This document shows positions 9,148 through 16,882 of a stretch of 64,000 bases of DNA, piece by piece. Positions within the stretch are counted from its first letter, which is position 1, and the number at the start of each line of letters is the position of its first letter. The notes under the pieces were generated by a model, which saw only the letters and a list, made by a program, of their open reading frames with translations, was not told the origin of the DNA and ran no database searches. Source of the stretch: Lachnospiraceae bacterium (GTDB lineage Bacteria > Bacillota > Clostridia > Lachnospirales > Lachnospiraceae); assembly GCA_910574715.1 (NCBI GenBank), contig CAJTCH010000005.1:62001-126000 (forward strand), in the 5' to 3' direction. Both the position numbers and the translations under genes were made by a program.

Positions 9148-9315
9148 TTGATTTCTTCTGCCAGATCCGGATAAGGCCAATCCAGATCCCGCCAAATTAC
9201 AGAACATTTTCGTATCCCATATCTGCAAGCTTCTGTGCCGCCTGTTTGCTCCGGTTCTCACTCCGGCAGTATACCAGAATCTTTTTCAGTGTATCCCGGA
9301 TAAATTTCGCCTATT
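9148..9315 (-). pseudogene. Relic of a rhodanese-like sulfurtransferase
   Basis: The minus strand encodes DTLKKILVYCRSENRSKQAA followed by QKLADMGYENV, the rhodanese active-site loop (catalytic Cys in VYCRS) and following helix. A stop follows ENVL, and after a frame change the expected tail DLDWPYPDLAEEIK appears. At least one stop and one frameshift make it non-functional. Rhodaneses transfer sulfur to acceptors such as cyanide or thiols. Confidence 0.7.
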
Positions 9316-9379
9316 CGCAATTTCTGACAATTCTGCCTTTGTATAATTAAACAAGAGGTTCTCCTCCTTCGTTTATAAG

Positions 9380-9622
9380 CTACATGATATCTTCTGGTAC
9401 ACATAAATTCCATTCTTTTGAAAATATACTCTTTTCTTCTTTCAGATCGTGATAAAGATAACGCGAACTGTTTCCTATGTTCTTTCTACAGTAATCAAAA
9501 AATCCATCTGACATTTTCAGCTGTGGGTAAAAAGATAAAAGACTTGTTTGCAAGCCCACAAAATTCAAAAGCAGAATGATGGGAAATATAACTATATTCT
9601 GTTTTTCAGGGGCATATGTCAA
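9380..9622 (-). CDS. Hypothetical 80-residue ORF, doubtful
   Basis: An 80-residue frame with a hydrophobic N-terminal stretch (IVIFPIILLLNFVGLQ) followed by a polar tail. I do not recognise it. No clear ribosome site precedes the ATG, and the frame lies among decayed genes, so it may itself be a relic. The surrounding 9316-9759 holds nothing else recognisable. Confidence 0.2.
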   Translation of the reverse strand: MTYAPEKQNIVIFPIILLLNFVGLQTSLLSFYPQLKMSDGFFDYCRKNIGNSSRYLYHDLKEEKSIFSKEWNLCVPEDIM

Positions 9623-9759
9623 GTGCTTTTTGAAAAATAGGTGGAGAAAAAAAGGGAATCTCAGAAGCCAGATGAATAAAGGCTTAGAGATTCCGAGAGT
9701 CTATAAAGTCTGTCCCGGCTGTGCCAGCCGCTTCTTTGATCCATCCCATCAATTCATCA

Positions 9760-10113
9760 TCAAAAGGGCTTATCATACGGAAGCTGTATGGCTCCTTTGC
9801 TTGTCTTATATTCCTTAAGCCTTTCGGCAAATATATTCACTGCTTCCGGGCCGGGATACAGACCTATGTGCTTTTTAAAAGCTGCAAACTGTATCAGGTT
9901 ATGTTTTTTCCAATAAGTCGGCATACTCCATGATATCTTTTCCACCGCATCTGGTATTGCGGATTGTATTGTGTTATTTACCTGACGCAGAAAGGGCTGT
10001 ACCTGTTCTGGCTGGCGTTCTATATATTCTTCAATTGTTTTCGGAGCTTCGCCGCAGTAATGATCCTGATTTGTATTCTTAAATGTACGGCCGCATTTCG
10101 GACACTTCCACAT
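9760..10113 (-). CDS. DUF1801 (YdhG-like) protein with zinc-ribbon N-terminus
   Basis: A 117-residue protein. The N-terminus (MWKCPKCGRTF...HYC) is a zinc-ribbon-like Cys/His cluster; residues about 25-115 are a DUF1801/YdhG fold (IEEYIERQPEQVQPFLRQVN, ISWSMPTYWKKHNLI, HIGLYPGP, IQLPYDKP). Such proteins resemble the frataxin-like iron-binding fold, but function is not established. The stop follows a run of four T; with one T fewer the frame would continue DDELMGWIKEAA, so the C-terminus may have been cut by a slippage indel. Confidence 0.75.
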   Translation of the reverse strand: MWKCPKCGRTFKNTNQDHYCGEAPKTIEEYIERQPEQVQPFLRQVNNTIQSAIPDAVEKISWSMPTYWKKHNLIQFAAFKKHIGLYPGPEAVNIFAERLKEYKTSKGAIQLPYDKPF

Positions 10114-10134
10114 TTTGTTCGCCTCTCTTCCTGT

Positions 10135-10485
10135 TCATCTACGGAGGATTTTATCCATAGATTTTCCTTTGGCCAGCTCATCAATCAGCTTGTCCAGATA
10201 TCTGATTTCCTGCATCAACGGCTCATCGATTGTCTCTACACGAATCCCGCAGACCACACCTTTGATTGCTTTCCGGTTTGGATTTGGAAACGGTGCATTT
10301 TGAAAAAAATCACCATAAGCAATAGAACTATTTCTGGCAATTTCTATTTCTTCTGTACTATATCCGGTCAGCCAACAGATAATTTCATTTACTTCATCTA
10401 CTGTCCGTCCCTTCTTTTCTGCTTTAGCAGTCAATAGCGGATATACTTTTGCAAAGCTCATCGCATACACTTTTTTATTGTCCAT
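10135..10485 (-). CDS. DUF2200-family protein
   Basis: A 116-residue cytoplasmic protein with the DUF2200 pattern MSFAKVYPLLTAKAEKKGRT, EVNEIICWLTGYS and GDFFQNAPFPNPNRKAIKG. The ATG at 10485 is chosen rather than 10503 because GGAGGAG lies at proper spacing before it, inside the longer frame. Function unknown. It lies 21 bases upstream of the DUF1801 gene in the same direction, so the two may be cotranscribed. Confidence 0.85.
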   Translation of the reverse strand: MDNKKVYAMSFAKVYPLLTAKAEKKGRTVDEVNEIICWLTGYSTEEIEIARNSSIAYGDFFQNAPFPNPNRKAIKGVVCGIRVETIDEPLMQEIRYLDKLIDELAKGKSMDKILRR

Positions 10486-10639
10486 ATTTTCATTCTCCTC
10501 CATTTTCTACGCAATCAGAGACATTATTTTTCCAAGCCAACATTTCTGCCAAGAGAATACGGTAGAAATATAAAATATCTCAAAGCTGTATTTTCCAAAC
10601 ACATTCCATCTGCTCCAAAATCAAAGGCATAATATTCAG

Positions 10640-10807
10640 CCGGCTCTTACAGCGGTCTAGTAAAGCGTTGCCTTCTTATAGTGGCTTCTGTCACTCCTAA
10701 TTTTTTTGCCATTTCTTTATCGGACACACCCATAGCAAAAAGCGATAGTAACACCTATAACCTTGTTTTAGCTCCTCTAAGGTGAGTTTTTCGTAATCCA
10801 TTGACAT
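10640..10807 (-). pseudogene. Relic of an HTH transcriptional regulator
   Basis: From ATG 10807 the minus strand reads MSMDYEKLTLEELKQGYR, then after a frame change SLFAMGVSDKEMAKKLGV and TEATIRRQRFT, a LuxR-type helix-turn-helix. This pattern (start, then HTH) matches a clostridial regulator family that carries a zinc-finger segment between the two parts and a DUF2087 C-terminus, both missing here. An internal deletion and a frameshift are inferred. Confidence 0.55.
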
Positions 10808-11149
10808 AATCCATCGTATATATTGATAAACATATCATACTTATATTTATCGAATTTATCAACAATATTTTAGAAAATTCTTTGTCATGCATTGCGCAGT
10901 AGTAAATTTGTTGATCTGTTTCGCAAGGAACAAATAAAAGCCGACAATGCTCTACAAGTTATAATAACCTATTAATTATCGGCTCTGCGTCGGTGTTTCC
11001 TTAGAAAATGCCGATAGATACTGTGTTTTATCGGATAATCAAATTTTTAGTTCGCTTTTTAATAGAAAAATAATAGAAACATAATTTTAAAACTGCCTCA
11101 TTGCATAAGGAACGGAATTGTACTATGATTTATAGAGGAGGAAGGGAAT
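10808..11149. other. AT-rich gap with two inverted repeats
   Basis: No gene is seen. Two inverted repeats stand out: AGCCGACAAT/ATTATCGGCT (10939-10948 and 10975-10984, one mismatch) and CCGATA/TATCGG (11011-11016 and 11029-11034). Both share a CCGA/TCGG core. They could be transcription stops or ends of a decayed small element; neither has a strong T run. Confidence 0.35.
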
Positions 11150-11341
11150 ATGGCGAATGAAGATAAAAAAGATTTTAATGCAATGTTACATGAAAGTAAG
11201 GATATGCCGAAGATTCAAGTGATTACGGATCAGAAAAGTATTAAAAAATATGGTGGGGACAGAATGTATTTTGCGCCGCCAATTGAGTATGATAAAGGGG
11301 CAATACAGGTATGTGGCAGATTTCATTCATTCTTTTTTTAA
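11150..11341 (+). pseudogene. N-terminal fragment of an MGMT-like family gene
   Basis: A frame with good ribosome site (GAGGAAGGGAAT) starts MANEDKKDFNAMLHESKDMP and continues ITDQKSIKKYGGDRMYFAPP, a start I recognise from clostridial proteins annotated as MGMT (alkyltransferase)-like. The family's catalytic part is absent: similarity ends near residue 50 (EYDK), after which the frame runs into the next gene. A deletion that fused this start to the YdcF gene is inferred. Confidence 0.5.
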
Positions 11342-12324
11342 TAACATTTTGTATATTTGCGAGAATTATGTTATGTGATCCCAGGACATTATGGAGCGGC
11401 GTCTCCTTTTTCTGGATGATGACATGTCTGGCCATTTTTTTGTTTTTTATATTATCCGAATATTCAGAATGGCTCGCAGCACATGATGCAATCATCAGAA
11501 TCCTGGTTTTTCTGTTTATTTTGGCGGTAGTCAGTGTGATTGCATTTCCTGCGGTTTTGATTGTCACTTTCTTTATAGAAGGTATTAAAATTATCAGGCA
11601 TGAGGGAATGAAACCGTCTAATTTATTATCTATGCTATTTTCAATCTTGCTTTCTGTATATCTTGTTGTCTGGCCGGTGATTGGGAGTCTGGAAAAAGGA
11701 AAATTTAGTACAATGCTCTACGTAATTGTTAGCTTTTCTGCAATATATGTATTGTCATTGATGGCAATGTATTCACTATCCGCAATTCTTAATCTTATTC
11801 ACCTGAAAAAGAAGAGGAATGCGGACTATATTATTGTACTGGGTTCCGGTATTATTGGAACTAAGGTCACGCCGCTGCTTGCGGCCCGAATTAATCGAGG
11901 GATAGAGCTTTTACGCTGCAATCAAAATGCAGTACTGATTATGTCCGGAGGGCAGGGGCCAGGCGAAGATATTCCGGAAAGTGAGGCTATGGCGGCTTAT
12001 GCGGTCGATCAAGGAGTGGACGACAAAAGAATCATAACAGAGCAAAAATCGGTATCAACTGAGGAAAATCTGATGTTTTCCAAGGAGTTGATAGATAAAG
12101 AGAATGCTAAAATTATTATTGTTACAACTGCTTATCATGTTTTTAGAGCTTTAATTCTGGCGAAACAGCAGGGAATAAAATGTGTAGGATTCGGCGCGAA
12201 AACAAAATGGTATTTTACATTGAATGCCTTGATTCGTGAATTTGTAGGATATCTTCAGCTGACGTGGAAACGGCATGCCATTGCAATTGGCATAATTACA
12301 AGCGTTGCAGTAGTTATTAGATGA
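11311..12324 (+). CDS. YdcF/SanA-like (DUF218) membrane protein
   Basis: A 337-residue protein. Residues 1-165 contain about five to six membrane segments; residues 170-315 form a DUF218 domain, with ADYIIVLGSGI, LIMSGGQGPGEDIPESEAMA and TTAYHVFRALILAKQQG. A last hydrophobic stretch closes the protein. DUF218 proteins (YdcF, SanA, ElyC) are linked to envelope polysaccharide/lipid-carrier metabolism, though activity is mostly unproven. The gene begins within the tail of the truncated MGMT-like fragment and may use its promoter. Confidence 0.85.
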   Translation: MWQISFILFLITFCIFARIMLCDPRTLWSGVSFFWMMTCLAIFLFFILSEYSEWLAAHDAIIRILVFLFILAVVSVIAFPAVLIVTFFIEGIKIIRHEGMKPSNLLSMLFSILLSVYLVVWPVIGSLEKGKFSTMLYVIVSFSAIYVLSLMAMYSLSAILNLIHLKKKRNADYIIVLGSGIIGTKVTPLLAARINRGIELLRCNQNAVLIMSGGQGPGEDIPESEAMAAYAVDQGVDDKRIITEQKSVSTEENLMFSKELIDKENAKIIIVTTAYHVFRALILAKQQGIKCVGFGAKTKWYFTLNALIREFVGYLQLTWKRHAIAIGIITSVAVVIR

Positions 12325-12398
12325 GTTGTCTGCTAAGTGGCAGGACAGTATCAGTTTTCTTGTTTTATTGAGGCGGTATGTATATAATGTTTTAAGAG

Positions 12399-12927
12399 AT
12401 GCAGAAGCACTTGCGTGGAGATGGAAGAGTGGACGATACAAGCCAGAAAATTATTGACGCAACCATGTCACTGATCCGTGATAAAGGGTATGTTGCTACT
12501 ACCACAAAAGATATTGCGCGTTTGGCCAGAGTAAATGAATGTACTCTGTTCCGGAAATTTCAAAATAAAAAGGATATTGTATTACATGGAGTATCTCAGG
12601 AAAAATGGAGGGCGAATGTTACGCCGGAGCTTTTTCAAAACGTACAATGGGAGTTAGAGCAGGATCTGCAGATGTTTATGACCGCATATATGGATAAAAT
12701 AACGCCTGATTTTGTAAATCTGTCTATTGGCATGAGAGCGCCGCAGCTTTATGAAGAAACAGCTCCTTTGATCATGAAGGTGCCGCAGGCATTTATTTCT
12801 TCTCTGACAGAATATTTTATACATTTTTAAATGCGTCATTTCGTCAAAACCTTACCAAGACGGGCAGGGAAGAATTTATCAGGAACAGTGTAAAGATCTT
12901 CGTAAATGGAATTTCAGAAAGGTAAAG
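12399..12927 (+). pseudogene. TetR-family regulator, internally deleted and frameshifted
   Basis: The N-terminal part is a normal TetR DNA-binding domain (IIDATMSLIRDKGYVATTTK, CTLFRKFQNKKDIV; a GTG at 12429 is an alternative start). The frame ends after SSLTEYFIHF at 12830. In another frame a typical TetR C-terminus follows at once: TFLNASFRQNLTKTGREEFI then RNSVKIFVNGISER, ending at 12927. About 30 residues that would lie between the two parts are absent, so an internal deletion with frame change has inactivated the gene. Confidence 0.7.
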
Positions 12928-12999
12928 AAGGTACTGTGCATGCAGTGCCATTTTACAATATCGAGAATCATGCAAGTACACGCATACAATGAGGAAATT

Positions 13000-13478
13000 A
13001 TGTTGATCACGGGTGCAGAATTATTTGTGAAAGCTCTCAAAGCGGAGCAGATTGATACTCTGTTTGCTTATCCGGGCGGACAGGTGATCGACCTGTTTCA
13101 TGCCCTCTACGGTGAAAACGACATAGACGTTATTTTGCCGCGGCATGAACAGGGATTGATCCATGCTGCAGACGGATATGCACGCTCTATCTGGCAGTGA
13201 TCATAAAGAAAGCCTTTACGATTGCCTGGACAGGGAAACCAGGTGTTGCCGCGGTAGATCTGCCGAAAGATATTCAAAAAGAATACGGCAGTGATGAATA
13301 TCCAGTGCAAAGAAGCCCTTATTCCCCGGAAAAAATCATAAGGGAAATCTTTGATCTGATTCGCACATTTGGAAACGGCAAATACGAAGGAAAAGGTGAA
13401 GGAGTATCCTTGTTTTGGGATCGCTTCCAGAAAATGTGTGATATTCAGTTCAAATGTAACGCAATATTACGGATTTAA
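13000..13478 (+). pseudogene. ilvB: Acetolactate synthase large subunit relic
   Basis: The ATG at 13000 (GAGGAAATT before it) starts MLITGAELFVKALKAEQIDT, then FAYPGGQVIDLFHALY and LPRHEQGLIHAADGYARS, the ThDP-enzyme N-terminus with the catalytic-type Glu of RHEQ. The frame stops at 13200. From 13197 another frame gives IIKKAFTIAWTGKPGVAAVD and LPKDIQKEY, which in intact enzymes lies about 90 residues further on. The FAD-binding and C-terminal ThDP domains are missing. IlvB normally makes acetolactate for branched-chain amino acids; this copy cannot. Confidence 0.85.
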
Positions 13479-13537
13479 GCTATTTCTGAAAATCTGATAA
13501 TGTAATGCCCTGTCCATATTAGATAAATCAATTTTTC

Positions 13538-14332
13538 TCATCTTGTTTCCTCCTGCTTTTGAGCGTATATTCTGATCCTGCGAAAAGCTTCAAAATAAGT
13601 ACCGTCTGGCTGCTGTGTTCTTTTAAGCATTTCTGTGATTACTTCCTGGCGGAAAGTTTCTTTTAATTCTTGCGGAATCTGTTTGAGAAACGGCACAAGG
13701 CAGGGCTGGTCGATCCACCGGATCATTTCAGAAGCATTGGAAAAATACCGGTCTTTGTTTCGTTCTTTGATTGTATAAGAAGAAAATCCAATTGCTGAAA
13801 TTAAATCCATATATTGTTTTTTCGATGGCATAAACCACGGCCATTCGTAAGCTTTAAAGTATTGGGCATAGCTGTGCTCTGATATCTTTTTTTGGATCAC
13901 ATCGATAAAATTCGCACAATTACCGAACCCGCCAAAGTCCCACAATATTTTCCCACAGGCTTTCAATGCTTTGTAAGAATTTTTCAAAAGCCGTTTATGG
14001 TCTTTCACCCAATGTAAGGCCGCATTGGAAAAAACAAGGTCGAATTCATTTTCAAAATTCATCTTATTTATATCTAGATGCGTAAATTTAAGATTATTTC
14101 TGTGGATCGTTTCTGCAGTCTCGATCATATGAACGGAAGAGTCTATTCCCAGCGCTGTTCCTCGGGGGACGGATAGCGCTAATTGTTCTGTCAGGACTCC
14201 GTCTCCGCATCCAAGATCTAATACGGCTTCATTTCCTTTGAATGAAAATTCTAAGATCAGATCGTTTCCCCATTCTTTTTGATGCTTGGAAGCCGTTTTG
14301 TATTTTTCTCCGTCAAACTCGAATGTAACCAT
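13538..14332 (-). CDS. SAM-dependent methyltransferase (trans-aconitate methyltransferase-like)
   Basis: A 264-residue class I methyltransferase. Motif I is VLDLGCGDGVLT at about residue 37-48; LGIDSS follows as the acidic SAM ribose contact, and FDLVFSNAALHWVKDH is the motif IV region with the ALHW signature of trans-aconitate 2-methyltransferase (Tam)-like enzymes. The substrate is not certain. It is divergent from a LysR regulator with a 111-base gap, the arrangement of a regulator and its target. Confidence 0.85.
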   Translation of the reverse strand: MVTFEFDGEKYKTASKHQKEWGNDLILEFSFKGNEAVLDLGCGDGVLTEQLALSVPRGTALGIDSSVHMIETAETIHRNNLKFTHLDINKMNFENEFDLVFSNAALHWVKDHKRLLKNSYKALKACGKILWDFGGFGNCANFIDVIQKKISEHSYAQYFKAYEWPWFMPSKKQYMDLISAIGFSSYTIKERNKDRYFSNASEMIRWIDQPCLVPFLKQIPQELKETFRQEVITEMLKRTQQPDGTYFEAFRRIRIYAQKQEETR

Positions 14333-14443
14333 GCAAAACCTCCTTTACATTGATATGTTTTATTGAATTATACTTCTGCTTGTGATATAGTTCAAATATA
14401 TGGTTTTTATAAGATATATAAATTATAGTTATATGGAGAAGAT

Positions 14444-15316
14444 ATGGATACGTTTGATAATCTCACGAAATACAAGATTTTTCTTTCCGCTGCTGAAAAT
14501 AAAAGCATATCCAAAGCGGCCGCTTCGCTGTACATTTCCCAGCCGGCAGTAAGTATTACCATAAAAAAGCTGGAAAAAAATCTTAACACGACACTTTTTG
14601 TCAGAAGATCAACGGGAGTAGAGCTGACGGAGAAAGGAAGGCTGCTGTACGACAGTGTGAAAAAAGCGTTTCAAATGCTTTCGGATACGGAAAAAAGTCT
14701 TAAGTTTCCGGTATATACAGGTTATTTGCGCATAGCCGCCAGCAATGTATTGTGTAAGCATTTTCTTATGCCTTATCTGAAAGAATATATAAGATTATAT
14801 CCTAATATCGAGCTGGCCATCACGTGTACATCCTCGGCGGAAGCGCGTGTGATGATTGAAGAGTGCAGTATTGACCTGGCTTTGGTGGTAAAGCCCCAAA
14901 GCCCTGGAAAGCTGGTCTATTATTCTATGGGTATTATCGAGTATATTTTTGTCTGTACACCGGCATATAGAGAGAAATGGAACTGTAAGAATGATGAAAT
15001 ATTTGAATATGCGAACATCATGCTCCTTGATAAAGATAATGTATCCCGGAAGCATATTAACGCTTATTACGCAAAGAATCATATCATCCCCCTGCATATT
15101 CTCGAGGTAAATGAAATGGATATGCTGATCGAATTTGCCAAAATGGGGATAGGGATATCCTGTGTTGTAAAACAGTTTGTAGAGCAGGAATTGGAAACAG
15201 GCTGCCTGATGGAAATACCTATGTCTAATCCCGTTCCGTCCCGCGAGATTGGTTTTTTATATCAGGATATTGAGCCGCTCAATGAGAATATTCTAAAATT
15301 TATCCATGCCTTTTGA
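14444..15316 (+). CDS. LysR-family transcriptional regulator
   Basis: A 290-residue regulator. Residues 1-62 are the winged HTH (KYKIFLSAAENKSISKAAAS, LYISQPAVSITIKKLEK); residues about 90-285 are the periplasmic-binding-like effector domain (GYLRIAASNVLCKHFLMPYL). The effector is unknown. LysR proteins usually act on the divergent gene, here the methyltransferase; the AT-rich gap 14333-14443 holds imperfect dyads such as ATAA-N7-TTAT that could be its site. Confidence 0.9.
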   Translation: MDTFDNLTKYKIFLSAAENKSISKAAASLYISQPAVSITIKKLEKNLNTTLFVRRSTGVELTEKGRLLYDSVKKAFQMLSDTEKSLKFPVYTGYLRIAASNVLCKHFLMPYLKEYIRLYPNIELAITCTSSAEARVMIEECSIDLALVVKPQSPGKLVYYSMGIIEYIFVCTPAYREKWNCKNDEIFEYANIMLLDKDNVSRKHINAYYAKNHIIPLHILEVNEMDMLIEFAKMGIGISCVVKQFVEQELETGCLMEIPMSNPVPSREIGFLYQDIEPLNENILKFIHAF

Positions 15317-15353
15317 AGAATTGATTTTTTTGTGTTTTTTTCATATAAATAAA

Positions 15354-15398
15354 AACAGCCTTTGCCGTTAGAATACCTTTCATCCAGCAAGGGCTGTT
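15354..15398. terminator. Hairpin between LysR gene and lipoprotein gene
   Basis: AACAGCCTTTGC at 15354-15365 pairs with GCAAGGGCTGTT at 15387-15398 (one G-T wobble). It lies 37 bases past the LysR stop and 39 before the stop of the convergent lipoprotein gene, so it may serve both directions. Confidence 0.65.
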
Positions 15399-15436
15399 CT
15401 TGTCAGAACGATTCGTTTGAGCAGAATTATTATCTG

Positions 15437-15919
15437 TTAGGGTTCTGCAAATAACATTTTCAGATCTATATTTTCGCAGTCATATCCAACGATTTTTAAT
15501 CTGTTATTCCCGCTTTTTAACGACAAGGTTTTTGTTACGAATCCATCTGTTGAAGTTTCGGGCAGACATTCGATCAGTGTCGTAACGTGATCTTCGCTGT
15601 CAATATATACTATTTTTGCCTGTCCTTTTGAAAGACTAAGATCAAAATCAATTTCTATATCTTTATTTTCTTTTATTGTTTCTTTCCACAATGTCTGACG
15701 TCCATTAAACTTGGAAACTGTAAGTGAATATTCTCCATTTACGGAATTCGCTACAGAATTTTCTTTTGCATAACGGTCTGTGTCCTGAGCAATTTTTTCA
15801 TCAGAATCATACTCTTGCTTCGCAAATTGATTGCTGCATGCTGTCACCAGTAAGCATAGCAGGCAAAGCAATATCATTTTCAGCTTCCTATATTTTCTGA
15901 CTTTCCTCAAATTATTCAT
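15437..15919 (-). CDS. Putative lipoprotein
   Basis: A 160-residue protein with a basic N-terminus, a hydrophobic stretch (MILLCLLCLLV) and lipobox TAC at about residues 26-28, so it is expected to be lipid-anchored outside the membrane. The rest is polar with a beta-rich pattern (GQAKIVYIDSEDHVTTLIE). I do not recognise the family. The upstream gene, in the same direction, is a nuclease-domain fragment. Confidence 0.65.
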   Translation of the reverse strand: MNNLRKVRKYRKLKMILLCLLCLLVTACSNQFAKQEYDSDEKIAQDTDRYAKENSVANSVNGEYSLTVSKFNGRQTLWKETIKENKDIEIDFDLSLSKGQAKIVYIDSEDHVTTLIECLPETSTDGFVTKTLSLKSGNNRLKIVGYDCENIDLKMLFAEP

Positions 15920-15965
15920 TCCCTTTTTCCTTCTTCAATGTGAAATTGTAGTCTGTTAAATATAT

Positions 15966-16424
15966 TTATCCAATAAATACCGTTTTCCCTTCAAATGCGA
16001 ATCCATACTGCCGGGTCCGTTCCTTTGGGGTTCCTTTTGCTTCCAGCGAAGCAGAATATTTCATGCGTTCAATCTGATCTAATGCTTCCTGTGCCGTATC
16101 TGCAAGCGAAGCTTCCTCGTCCGGGTCATGGACTTTAAATTCCAGAATAATAGCGCCGTCTGTGTCAGAAAGAGGCTCAAGAACCACATCATATCTTCCG
16201 AACCCGCTTTCACGGTTGGAAGTAATTGTGTACCGTTCAGCAAGATCTACCATCGGGCCAAGAACAAAACCATGATAAAATCTTTCGGGTTCTGCTGCTT
16301 CAGACGGATGCTTTCCGGTATCAAAGTGACTTAAGGTAGTGAGGGCAACCCGGTTCATATACAGATTCATCACCTTTTTATCATCTAATTCTTGTATCTT
16401 ATCATTCTCCAGGTATAAATTCAA
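15966..16424 (-). pseudogene. PD-(D/E)XK nuclease-domain protein, N-terminally truncated
   Basis: A 152-residue frame matching the C-terminal part of the AAA-ATPase-like/PD-(D/E)XK proteins common in gut anaerobes: FYHGFVLGPMVDLAERY, TSNRESGFGRYDVVLEPL (the D of the site) and AIILEFKVHDP (the ExK pair), ending YGFAFEGKTVFIG. Full proteins are, as I recall, over 500 residues with an ATPase domain in front; that part is absent here. Fragment, probably non-functional. Confidence 0.7.
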
Positions 16425-16519
16425 TGAATATGGAGAAGAACTTTTGTTATAATCTGATTTTGGCCTCTGAAAATGTTTGGGGATTTAAAGGTTTAAGCAT
16501 TGTCCATTATAATTTACTC

Positions 16520-16598
16520 TTGACTTATAAATCTTACTGTTGTAATATTTTAGTGTGACAGATATATTTTTTGGATTTGAGTCTTACATGTGTAATAT
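16520..16598 (+). promoter_or_regulatory. Promoter with two BlaI-type operators
   Basis: TTGACT (16520-16525), 17-bp spacer and TAATAT (16543-16548) form a promoter toward the cluster at 16668-18580. Two dyads fit the BlaI/MecI consensus TTACa-NN-tGTAA: TTACTGTTGTAA at 16534-16545, overlapping the -10, and TTACATGTGTAA at 16584-16595, 50 bp downstream. The same dyad recurs at 20936-20947 by the blaI gene of this locus. Confidence 0.75.
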
Positions 16599-16667
16599 TA
16601 TAAAAAATAAGTTATAAACTATGAGAACATAATATGAACGAGTTTAAAAAGAGGGAAAGAAGGTCAT

Positions 16668-16882
16668 ATGAGAGAAAGATACAGCAAATTCCTTATCTTT
16701 ATATTATTGTTCTGCATTACGGGATGTATGCACATGAGATTGTGATCCGCCCTTTGGATAATGGAGGAGTGCAATATGTATCGAACCGGATTATACCGTC
16801 GGAAGACAATTATGAGGCAACTTAGCACAACCCCCGTTTGACAGAGGAATAGTGGGAAGAAATGTATGGGGTGACGGAATAG
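16668..16882 (+). pseudogene. Lipoprotein gene relic, first of three related genes
   Basis: An ATG at 16668 with ribosome site AAGAAGG encodes a signal peptide with lipobox (MRERYSKFLIFILLF then CITGC). That frame ends soon, but the overlapping frame carries HEIVIRPLDNGGVQYVSNRI, the C-terminal motif of the next gene (IVVVQPFEDGTFRYLSN), and then HNPRLTEE and WEEMYG interrupted by two stops. It appears to be a lipoprotein gene whose middle was lost. Its final TAG overlaps the GTG start of the next gene. Confidence 0.6.

Noticed and set aside
10808-11149. A MITE based on the CCGA/TCGG inverted repeats
   Set aside because: The two dyads are short and do not bound a segment with target duplications; kept only as an inverted-repeat region.
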